From assembly GCF_000183745.1 (NCBI RefSeq), contig NC_014761.1:1736001-1800000 (forward strand): a stretch of DNA of 64,000 nucleotides. The letters run 5' to 3'. Below the pieces are notes generated by a model. The model did no database searches. It saw only the letters and a program-made list of their open reading frames with translations, and was not told where the DNA came from. Shown one piece after another: positions 57,253 to 64,000 of this stretch. The position numbers and the translations under genes were made by a program. This DNA is from Oceanithermus profundus DSM 14977 (GTDB lineage: Bacteria > Deinococcota > Deinococci > Deinococcales > Marinithermaceae). How positions within the stretch are numbered: the first letter of the stretch is position 1; each line of letters starts with the position of its first letter.

Positions 57253-57273
57253 GCCGGGCAGGGCCCGGCTTTT
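57253..57273 (+). terminator. Terminator of the small basic protein gene
   Basis: GCCGGGC (57253-57259), loop AGG, GCCCGGC (57263-57269), then TTTT. It lies 28 bp after the stop codon. Confidence 0.8.
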
Positions 57274-57282
57274 GCCGTTTAA

Positions 57283-57890
57283 GGGGGTAGGAAGTGGGGT
57301 GTGGGAGGTAGGTTTTTCAAAGCGGAAGACAAGCCTTCGGCTTGATCAGTGCCCACGACCCCCGCGGGCTGCACAGGCTTTTTCACTACGTACTACGTAC
57401 CACGCACTGCTTTGCCAACCCCCACCCCAGCCCTCCCCCAAGGGAGGGCGTCTTATTGCACCGCATCCGAACCGAAACTTTCACTGCCGCGAAGAAGCAT
57501 ACAAAGTACCAAGGACCACGAGCTACGGGCCATAAACCTTTCTTTTACTGTGAGCTAAGAACCACGAACCACGTACTGCGAACTGCCCCTGCCTCCCCCT
57601 CGGGGGAGGTGGCCGCAGGCCGGAGTGGGGGTCGCCGCTCAGGGAGTAAGGGGCAGGGTGTGGGGTGTGGGTTTGTCACGAAGCGAAAGATGGACCTTCG
57701 GCTTGATCAACGCCAAAACCCCCACCCAGGCCCTCCCCAAGGGGGAGGGCGCCTTCTTATTTCGCAACCGAACCGAAGGCTTTTACTGCCACGAAGAAGT
57801 CAAAAACCACGAGCCACCGGCTACAAGCTACAAGCCATTCTTCAACCACGTACCACGTACCACGCACCACGTACTGCGTACCGCCCATCA
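57283..57890 (+). repeat. Tandemly duplicated non-coding repeat (about 300-bp unit)
   Basis: Two diverged copies, roughly 57283-57600 and 57640-57890. Shared blocks in the same order are: a purine-rich head (GGAAGTGGGGTGTGGG / GGCAGGGTGTGGGG), CCTTCGGCTTGATCA (57334 and 57695), a CCCTCCCC...GGGAGGGCG hairpin (57431 and 57731), ACCGAA...TTTTACTGCCACGAAGAAG, ACCACGAGC and ACCACGTACTGCG. Copy 1 has about 60 extra bases. Short frames through it are not credible genes. Its function is unknown. Confidence 0.75.
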
Positions 57891-57895
57891 AGCCC

Positions 57896-57924
57896 TTGAC
57901 AACAAGACCCACCTTGAATAATAT
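57896..57924 (+). promoter_or_regulatory. Promoter of the lysine operon
   Basis: TTGACA (57896-57901), exactly 17 bp, TAATAT (57919-57924). The start site is expected near 57931, one or two bases before the leader-peptide ATG. Confidence 0.85.
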
Positions 57925-57932
57925 TGCAAACC

Positions 57933-57980
57933 ATGAAGTACCGGGAGGCCAAAAAACTGTACGCCGGAGGAGCGGGCTAG
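57933..57980 (+). CDS. Lysine leader peptide
   Basis: A 15-residue frame, MKYREAKKLYAGGAG, with Lys at positions 2, 7 and 8. It lies directly in front of an intrinsic terminator and the homocitrate synthase gene. Leader-peptide attenuation of the lysine cluster by Lys codons has been reported in Thermus thermophilus, and this is the expected equivalent. No RBS is present; the ATG sits at the predicted transcript 5' end. Confidence 0.85.
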   Translation: MKYREAKKLYAGGAG

Positions 57981-58034
57981 TCTAGCGCGCGCCACGCCTC
58001 CGGCCTGCAAACGTTTGCAGGCCGGTTCTTTTTT
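57963..58034 (+). terminator. Lysine attenuator: terminator with alternative antiterminator
   Basis: Terminator: CCGGCCTGCAA (58000-58010), loop ACGT, TTGCAGGCCGG (58015-58025), then TTCTTTTTT. Antiterminator: GCCGGAGG (57963-57970) is complementary to CCTCCGGC (57997-58004), which includes the first bases of the terminator stem, so the two are mutually exclusive. A ribosome reaching the leader stop would mask 57963-57970 and allow termination; stalling at the Lys codons would favour antitermination. Confidence 0.85.
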
Positions 58035-58036
58035 AG

Positions 58037-59194
<1,158 letters not shown>

Positions 59195-59211
59195 GCGCCG
59201 CAAAGCGTCGC

Positions 59212-59290
59212 GGATGTGGGAGGTGGGATGTGGGCGGTAGGCGCGCCGCTCATGTTTCCCCACATCCCACCTCCTACCTCCTACTTCCCA
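59212..59290. repeat. Purine/pyrimidine inverted repeat between hcs and hacA
   Basis: GGAGGTGGGATGTGGG (59219-59234) pairs perfectly with CCCACATCCCACCTCC (59259-59274). Further CCTACCTCCTACTTCCC continues the pyrimidine arm. It belongs to the same family as the copies at 57283, 60544 and 61528. Confidence 0.75.
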
Positions 59291-59303
59291 ACCGGAGGTT
59301 GTC

Positions 59304-60542
59304 GTGACCCTCGCCCAGGCCATCCTTTCGCACAAGGTCGGGCGGCCGGTGCGGCCCGGGGAGCTGGTGGTGGTGGAGGTCGATCACGCGATGACGATCG
59401 ACTCGATCGTGCCCACCGTCATCGACCGGCTGGAAGAGCTGGGCGCCCGGCCGCGCCACCCCGAGCGGGTCTCGCTGGTCTACGACCACGTGGCCCCGGC
59501 GGCCAACGTGAACGTGGCTGAGGCGCAGAAGCGCGGCCGCGCGTGGGCGCGGCGCACCGGCGTCAACTTCTACGAGGTCGGCCGCGGCGTCTGCCACCAG
59601 GTGCTGATCGAAGAAGGCGTGGCCCGGCCGGGGGCGCTGATCGTGGGTTCCGACTCGCACTCGACCAGCTACGGCGGCGTCGGCGCCTTCGGCACCGGCA
59701 TGGGGGCGACCGACATCGCCCTGGCCATCGCCAGCGGCAAGACCTGGCTGCGGGTGCCCGAGTCGGTCAAGGTCACCTTCCGCGGCCGGCCGCGGCCGGG
59801 GGTGAGCGCCAAGGACGCGGCGCTGGAGATGGTGGGCCGACTGGGGGCCGACGGGGCAACCTACATGGCCGTCGAGATCCACCTGGAAGGCGGCGCCGAG
59901 GAGGCCTTCGGGCGTAGCGAGCGGGTGACGCTGGCCAACCTGGCCATGGAGGCCGGGGCCAAGGCCGGGATCGTGGCGCCCTCGGGCGAGATTCTGGACC
60001 TTTACGAGGTGCCGGACTGGCTGCGGGCGGGCCAGGACGCGGTCTACGCCCGCAAGCTGGAGATCGACCTGACGGCGCTCGCGCCGCGGCTAGCCGCGCC
60101 CTTCTACGTGGACAACGTGCATGGCCTTGGCGACTACGCCGGGGCGGAGGTGGACTTCGTCTTCGTGGGCACCTGCACCAACGGCCGCATCGAGGATCTG
60201 CGGGCGGCGGCGGAGGTGCTGCGCGGGCGGCGGGTGGCGCCGGGGACGCGGATGCTGGTGGTGCCGGCCTCGAGCCGGGTGCTGCAGCGGGCGATGGAAG
60301 AAGGCGTGTTGCAAACCCTGATCGAGGCCGGGGCGACGATCGGCACCCCCGGCTGCGGCCCCTGCATGGGCCGGCACATGGGGGTGGCCGCCAGCGGCGA
60401 GCGGGTGGTCTCGACCGCCAACCGCAACTTCAAGGGGCGGATGGGCGCGGCCGACGCCGAGGTCTTTCTGGCGAGCCCTCGCACCGCGGCGCTGGCGGCG
60501 GTGCTGGGCCGCATTCCCGACGAAGAGGAGGTTGCCGGATGA
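59304..60542 (+). CDS. hacA: Homoaconitase, large subunit
   Basis: 412 residues of the LeuC/aconitase family, isomerising homocitrate via homoaconitate. The Fe-S cysteines are in FVGTCTNGRIEDLRAA and GTPGCGPCMGRHMGVA. VGSDSHSTSYGGVGAFGTGM and CHQVLIEEG are conserved. GTG 59304 follows CGGAGG. Its end overlaps hacB as ATGA. Confidence 0.95.
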   Translation: MTLAQAILSHKVGRPVRPGELVVVEVDHAMTIDSIVPTVIDRLEELGARPRHPERVSLVYDHVAPAANVNVAEAQKRGRAWARRTGVNFYEVGRGVCHQVLIEEGVARPGALIVGSDSHSTSYGGVGAFGTGMGATDIALAIASGKTWLRVPESVKVTFRGRPRPGVSAKDAALEMVGRLGADGATYMAVEIHLEGGAEEAFGRSERVTLANLAMEAGAKAGIVAPSGEILDLYEVPDWLRAGQDAVYARKLEIDLTALAPRLAAPFYVDNVHGLGDYAGAEVDFVFVGTCTNGRIEDLRAAAEVLRGRRVAPGTRMLVVPASSRVLQRAMEEGVLQTLIEAGATIGTPGCGPCMGRHMGVAASGERVVSTANRNFKGRMGAADAEVFLASPRTAALAAVLGRIPDEEEVAG

Positions 60543-61063
60543 ATCCCACACCCCACGCCCCACATCCCACCTCCCGAATCTGGCTTTTCGGCGACGACGT
60601 CAACACCGACGACGTGCTCCCCGGCAAGTACGCCCCCTTCATGGTGGGGGAGGACGTCTTCCAGAACTACGCCTTCGCCCACCTGCGCCCCGAGTTCGCC
60701 CGCGAGTACCGGCCGGGCGACCTGATCGTGGCGGGGCGCAACCTGGGGCTGGGCTCGAGCCGCGAGTACGCCCCCGAAGCGCTGAAAAAGCTGGGGGTGC
60801 GCGCCATCGTGGCGAAGAGCTACGCCCGCATCTTCTACCGCAACCTGGTCAATCTGGGCATCGTGCCCTTCATCTCGGAGGAGGTGGTGAACGCAGCAAA
60901 AGACGGCGACGAGGTACGTTACGACATCCGCACCGGCACCCTGGAGCTCAGGGGGCGCACCTACCGGCTCGAGCCCCCGCCGGCCTTCCTGCTGGCGGCG
61001 CTCGAGGAAGGGTCCGTGCTCGAGTACTTCAAGAAGCACGGCGACTTCCCGGGGGTAGAGTGA
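60539..61063 (+). CDS. hacB: Homoaconitase, small subunit, with repeat-derived N terminus
   Basis: 174 residues. The LeuD-like core starts at IWLFGDDVNTDDVLPGKYA and includes GRNLGLGSSREYAPEALKKL and SYARIFYRNLVNLGIVPF. The first 13 residues (MNPTPHAPHPTSR) are extra compared with the Thermus protein. They are encoded by the pyrimidine-rich repeat at 60544-60575, so a repeat has been incorporated into the coding sequence. The four-base overlap with hacA is retained. Confidence 0.94.
   Translation: MNPTPHAPHPTSRIWLFGDDVNTDDVLPGKYAPFMVGEDVFQNYAFAHLRPEFAREYRPGDLIVAGRNLGLGSSREYAPEALKKLGVRAIVAKSYARIFYRNLVNLGIVPFISEEVVNAAKDGDEVRYDIRTGTLELRGRTYRLEPPPAFLLAALEEGSVLEYFKKHGDFPGVE
60544..60575. repeat. 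Pyrimidine half-repeat inside the start of hacB
   Basis: TCCCACACCCCACGCCCCAC followed by ATCCCACCTCCC matches the right arm of the neighbouring repeats (CCCCACATCCCACCTCC). It encodes residues 2-13 of HacB in frame. Confidence 0.7.
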
Positions 61064-61066
61064 GGC

Positions 61067-61366
61067 ATGGAAGCCCTGAGCGTGGAATGCCCGGTGTGCA
61101 ACGAACCCCTCTTGCTGGAAGGAGAGGTACTGGACCGGCTCGACGAGGGAAGCCTGCTCGAGTGCGAGGCCTGCGGCGCGGTGGTCGAAGTGGCCCTGAT
61201 GGAACCGCTAACCTTGCGCGTGGTGCAGGCGGCAGGGGGCTTTTTCGTGGACTGCCCCCGCTGCGAGACCCCGATCGAGGTGGAAGGCGAAGGACCCCTG
61301 ACCTGCCCCGAGTGCGGCTTTACCTTCAAGCCCGACTGGGGCGACGTGGAGGAAGAAGAACTATGA
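61067..61366 (+). CDS. Double zinc-ribbon protein, LysW-like
   Basis: 99 residues with two CxxC...CxxC zinc ribbons: CPVCNEP with LECEACGAVVEVALMEPLTL, then VDCPRCETPIEVEGEG with LTCPECGFTFKPDWG. The first ribbon ends ACGAVVEV.LMEPL as LysW does (DCGAELEVVSVEPL), and the C terminus DWGDVEEEEL recalls the EDWGE tail of LysW. It lies between hacB (3 bp) and lysW (ATGA overlap). Function unknown; a LysW paralogue, carrier or regulator is possible. Confidence 0.75.
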   Translation: MEALSVECPVCNEPLLLEGEVLDRLDEGSLLECEACGAVVEVALMEPLTLRVVQAAGGFFVDCPRCETPIEVEGEGPLTCPECGFTFKPDWGDVEEEEL

Positions 61367-61527
61367 ACGTGACCTGCCCTGAATGCGGCGCCACCCTGAC
61401 GCTGGAAAACCCGGAACTCGGCGAACTGCTGATCTGCGACGACTGCGGCGCGGAGCTCGAAGTGGTCTCCGTGGAGCCGTTAAAGGTGGAGCTGGCGCCG
61501 GAAGAGGCGGAGGATTGGGGCGAATAA
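61363..61527 (+). CDS. lysW: Amino-group carrier protein LysW
   Basis: 54 residues. The zinc ribbon TCPECGATLTLENPELGELL with CDDCGAELEVVSVEPL and the C-terminal EEAEDWGE are those of Thermus LysW. The final Glu is the attachment site: its gamma-carboxyl group is joined to the alpha-amino group of alpha-aminoadipate by LysX, protecting the intermediate through later lysine steps. It overlaps the preceding gene by four bases. Confidence 0.96.
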   Translation: MNVTCPECGATLTLENPELGELLICDDCGAELEVVSVEPLKVELAPEEAEDWGE

Positions 61528-61592
61528 GGAGGTAGGAGGTGGGGTGTAGGAAGTAGGTTTTCCCCACATCCCACCTCCCACGTCCCACCCCC
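61528..61592. repeat. Purine/pyrimidine inverted repeat between lysW and lysX
   Basis: A purine arm GGAGGTGGGGTGT (61535-61547) and a pyrimidine arm ACATCCCACCTCC (61566-61578) pair with one G-T wobble. It fills the whole gap between lysW and lysX and leaves lysX without a Shine-Dalgarno sequence. Confidence 0.75.
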
Positions 61593-61599
61593 AACAGCT

Positions 61600-62466
61600 A
61601 TGCTGGCCATCCTCTACGACCGCATCCGCGGCGACGAAAAACTGCTCTTCGAAGCGGCCGACCGGCTGGGCCTGGCCTGGAAGAAGGTCTACCTGCCCCG
61701 GCTGGTCATGGACCTGGAAAACCGGCCGGGTGAACTGGAAGGCGTCCGCTCCGCGCTCGAGCGAGCCGTCAGCCAGTCGCGCGGGCTGGCCGCGAGCCGC
61801 TACCTGACCGCCCTGGGCCTTCCGACCGTCAACCGCCCCGAGGTCATCGAGACCGCCGGCGACAAGTGGGCCACCTCGGCCGCGCTCGCGCGCGCCGGAG
61901 TGCCGCAGCCGCGCACCGCGCTGGCGCTGGATGCGGAAACGGCCCTCGAGATCGCCGAGGGCTGGGGCTACCCGCTGGTGGTCAAGCCGGTGGTCGGCTC
62001 CTGGGGGCGGATGGTGGCCCGGGTAAACGACCGCGACGCCCTGGAGGCGCTGCTCGAGCACAAGCAGTTCATGGGCTACCAGCACCAGCTCTACTACCTG
62101 CAAGAGTTCGTGGAAAAACCGGGCCGCGACGTCCGCGTCTTCGTGGTCGGCGACGAACCGGTGGCCGCCATCTACCGCTCGAGCGCCCACTGGATCACCA
62201 ACACCGCCCGCGGCGCGGTGGCCGAGAACTGCCCGGTCACCGACGAACTGGCCGAGATCAGCCTGGCCGCGGCGGCGGCCGTCGGCGGCGGGGTGCTGGC
62301 GGTGGACGTCTTCGAGTCGGAACGCGGCCTGCTGGTCAACGAGGTCAACCACACCATGGAGTTCAAGAACTCGGTGAGCGTTACCGGAGTGGACATCCCC
62401 GGCAAGATCCTGAGCTACGCCGCCGCCCTCGGCCAAGCCGCGGCAGAGGCGGAGCGGCCGCGCTAA
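61600..62466 (+). CDS. lysX: LysW-alpha-aminoadipate ligase LysX
   Basis: 288-residue ATP-grasp ligase. [38 protein letters not shown] and the Mg-binding [20 protein letters not shown] match LysX; the [11 protein letters not shown] element is characteristic. It joins alpha-aminoadipate to the LysW C terminus with ATP. There is no RBS before ATG 61600 because a repeat separates it from lysW. It is the last gene of this operon segment; lysZ and later genes are not in the window. Confidence 0.96.
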   Translation: MLAILYDRIRGDEKLLFEAADRLGLAWKKVYLPRLVMDLENRPGELEGVRSALERAVSQSRGLAASRYLTALGLPTVNRPEVIETAGDKWATSAALARAGVPQPRTALALDAETALEIAEGWGYPLVVKPVVGSWGRMVARVNDRDALEALLEHKQFMGYQHQLYYLQEFVEKPGRDVRVFVVGDEPVAAIYRSSAHWITNTARGAVAENCPVTDELAEISLAAAAAVGGGVLAVDVFESERGLLVNEVNHTMEFKNSVSVTGVDIPGKILSYAAALGQAAAEAERPR

Positions 62467-62478
62467 CGCGCGGCCGCT
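62453..62478. terminator. Bidirectional terminator at the end of lysX
   Basis: AGCGGCCGCG (62453-62462) pairs with CGCGGCCGCT (62469-62478); the six-base loop contains both stop codons, as lysX and the opposing gene end within four shared bases. There is no T-tract. Confidence 0.65.
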
Positions 62479-62999
62479 ACCTTGCTCACGTAGAACGTCC
62501 GGTAAGCGTGCGGCAGCTGCTCGGCGAAGAGCACCCGGACCTCGCCGCTCGTTACCAAGGGACGGGCAGACGCTTCACGGTGCCCGTAGGACACGAAGGC
62601 GCTGAAGGGGTCGCTCCCGGGCATGAACCGCAGGCTCCAACCCGCCCAGTGGTCGGGCCGGGCCTCGATGTAGAGGAGCGGGTTGTAGGCACGGTCGTCC
62701 CAAACGACGGCCGAAAAGACCAGATCGGAGCGGCCCGCGACCGGAACCCAGACCTGATAGGAGACGTTCGGCGTGAGGCGGTAGAACCGCAGGTCCGCCC
62801 AAGCCCCCTCCCAGTCGAAGGTCAGGCCGTCCTGAGCGAGCACCGCGAAGACGTCCGCGAGCTGTTCCTTGACGACCTGAACGACGGATTCGGGCGCGGG
62901 CTCGAGCCGTTCGGAGCCAAAGTAGGTCATGTTGGGGGGAACCTGGCCGAACGCCCCCAGGGCCAGCACCAGCACCGCAACGGCGATCACACGTTTCAT
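62463..62999 (-). CDS. Exported protein of unknown function
   Basis: 178 residues with a signal peptide ([18 protein letters not shown]). The mature part reads like an alpha/beta domain: [20 protein letters not shown], then [20 protein letters not shown] and [20 protein letters not shown]. No family recognised. ATG 62999 is chosen for AAAGGGGG upstream; longer in-frame extensions lack an RBS. Confidence 0.7.
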   Translation of the reverse strand: MKRVIAVAVLVLALGAFGQVPPNMTYFGSERLEPAPESVVQVVKEQLADVFAVLAQDGLTFDWEGAWADLRFYRLTPNVSYQVWVPVAGRSDLVFSAVVWDDRAYNPLLYIEARPDHWAGWSLRFMPGSDPFSAFVSYGHREASARPLVTSGEVRVLFAEQLPHAYRTFYVSKVAAAR

Positions 63000-63189
63000 G
63001 ATCCAAACCCCCTTTGGAATCGCTTTGCATTCTACCATCGTTGTCTAGACCATATATGAGAACAGGACCGTTGCGAGCCGATCCAGGTGGCGGTAGAGCG
63101 TCGGAGCCCAAACCTCGCCGGCGGCCTGACCCGAGCCCAGACGCCCCTGCCGCGGCCGCGGGCTCCGTTCGGGTATCCTGCGCTTGAGG

Positions 63190-63684
63190 ATGCTCTACAC
63201 CCTGGGCCACTCCAACCTGCCGCTCGAGCGCTTTCTCGAGCTCCTCAGCACCCACAACGTCGAGGTGGTGGTGGACGTTCGCGCCCGCCCCTTCTCGCGT
63301 CGCAACCCCCAGTACAACCACCGGCCCTTCGCCGAGGCGCTGCAGGAGGCCGGTTTCGGTTACGTCTGGATGGGCGACCGGCTCGGGGGCGTGCCCCACG
63401 GCAGCCGCCAGAAGCTAAACGTGGAGGCGCGCCTGCGCGACCCGGAGTTTCGTGAGGGCCTGGAGACGCTGGTGGAGCTCGCCAGCCGGCACGCTGTGGC
63501 CCTGGTCTGCGCGGAGGAGGACCCGCGCCGCTGCCACCGCCGCTTCCTGGTGGTGCGCGGCCTGATCGAGTTCAGCGCCCTGGAAGCGGAGGAGGTGGGC
63601 CACATTCGCGCAGACGGCCGCCTCGTCACCGAGGCCCAGCTTCGGGCGGAGGAGGCGCCGCTGTTTTCGGGTCGGCTGGATTAG
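63190..63684 (+). CDS. DUF488 family protein
   Basis: 164 residues. The start YTLGHSNLPLERFLELLSTH, the VVVDVRARPFSRRNPQYNHR strand and the late ALVCAEEDPRRCHRRFLVVR are the DUF488 signature. Cys and His residues there may bind metal; function unknown. A TATCCT box (63174-63179) ends ten bases before the ATG, with no RBS. Its 3' end overlaps the opposing membrane-protein gene by about 59 bp. Confidence 0.85.
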   Translation: MLYTLGHSNLPLERFLELLSTHNVEVVVDVRARPFSRRNPQYNHRPFAEALQEAGFGYVWMGDRLGGVPHGSRQKLNVEARLRDPEFREGLETLVELASRHAVALVCAEEDPRRCHRRFLVVRGLIEFSALEAEEVGHIRADGRLVTEAQLRAEEAPLFSGRLD

Positions 63685-64000
63685 GCGCTTTCGTCGCTTG
63701 GCTGGCCGGCGGCCGCAGCCAGCCTTTTTGCAGGCCGAGCGAAAGCGGCGTCATTCCGACCAGATAGCCCATAACGAAGGCGTAGACGTTGAGCCGGGCG
63801 ATGCCCAGCACGTTCAGCGTTTCGGCCGCCGCGAGCCCGAGCGCGGTGAGGATGACCAGGCCGCGCACGAAGTGGTCCAGGTCGCGCGAGGGAGCGTTCA
63901 GGGCCAGCGCGGACGTGGCGCTTGCGGCCGCCATGGCCCAGATGAGGAAGAGGTTGAGCTCGAAGGAGGCTTCGGTTGCGAAGGGGCTGTTGATCCACAA
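63626..64000 (-). CDS. Membrane protein, partial
   Basis: The reading frame enters from the right edge, so its true start is unknown; 124 residues are visible. Three hydrophobic segments can be seen (ELNLFLIWAMAAASATSALA, RGLVILTALGLAAAETLNVL and VYAFVMGYLVGMTPLSLGL), then a Pro/Ala-rich cytoplasmic-type tail. No family recognised. Confidence 0.6.
   Translation of the reverse strand: MWINSPFATEASFELNLFLIWAMAAASATSALALNAPSRDLDHFVRGLVILTALGLAAAETLNVLGIARLNVYAFVMGYLVGMTPLSLGLQKGWLRPPASQATKAPNPADPKTAAPPPPEAGPR

Noticed and set aside
57272-57921. Short frames of 69-185 codons inside the tandem repeat
   Set aside because: They follow the repeat units, differ in frame between copies, have odd composition and no RBS.

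Overview
The window is about 64 kb of very GC-rich, gene-dense chromosome from a member of the Deinococcota. It most likely belongs to the Thermaceae (Oceanithermus, Marinithermus or Meiothermus type). This placement is inferred from gene content, not from a search. The main evidence is an alpha-aminoadipate lysine operon with a LysW carrier protein and a Lys-codon attenuator, a branched-chain 2-oxoacid dehydrogenase operon whose E1alpha reads like the Thermus enzyme, a DdrO/IrrE regulatory pair, multi-pilin clusters resembling the Thermus pilin/ComZ loci, and many genes that start 6-9 nt downstream of a TANNNT box with no ribosome-binding site.

Layout. 1-6.7 kb: start of a tryptophanase-family gene, an acyl-CoA dehydrogenase-etfB-etfA operon, a VapBC-type pair, an acyl-CoA carboxylase carboxyltransferase, a family-5 uracil-DNA glycosylase and an HD protein. 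6.7-14.7 kb: a winged-helix (BTAD/SARP-like) regulator divergent from a five-gene secreted operon. That operon encodes two related exported subunit-like proteins, a PapD/DUF916-like chaperone, a large outer-membrane barrel with SdrD-like repeats, and a lipoprotein. It looks like a non-canonical chaperone/usher-type surface system and is the most novel item here. 14.7-18.8 kb: a tightly overlapping ddrO-irrE-CDP-alcohol transferase-Nudix-SDR-folE operon, and a divergent small gene sharing the DdrO-like operator region. 18.8-24.4 kb: cyclotransferase, SagB-type reductase, glgC, a SpoU methyltransferase, groES-groEL behind a CIRCE-like operator, and an HxlR regulator.

24.5-30 kb: rlmH, then a putative branched-chain amino-acid leader peptide and intrinsic terminator ahead of the four genes of a branched-chain 2-oxoacid dehydrogenase complex. 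30-38 kb: two consecutive sets of pseudopilin genes (GspH/FimT-, PilV-, PilW- and PilX/ComZ-like). Both are preceded by the same 17-bp palindrome at an identical distance from a -10 box. 38-43.2 kb: 2-oxoacid:ferredoxin oxidoreductase, aroA and a DHH phosphoesterase. 43.6-52.8 kb: a LacI-regulated cluster with glycerate 2-kinase, an ABC sugar importer, a GT4 glycosyltransferase and a GH13_18 phosphorylase, interpreted as glucosylglycerate uptake and breakdown.

53-57.2 kb: a degenerate serine-recombinase-like protein, a 3-hydroxyisobutyrate dehydrogenase-like enzyme, lipA, lipB, cmk and a 45-residue basic protein. lipA and lipB would supply lipoate for the E2 encoded at 27 kb. 57.3-57.9 kb is a tandemly duplicated non-coding repeat. 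57.9-62.5 kb is the lysine operon (leader peptide, attenuator, hcs, hacA, hacB, a double zinc-ribbon protein, lysW, lysX). Purine/pyrimidine inverted repeats have inserted at three of its gene junctions. The window ends with an exported protein of unknown function, a DUF488 protein and a partial membrane protein. I saw no rRNA, tRNA, CRISPR array or insertion sequence.
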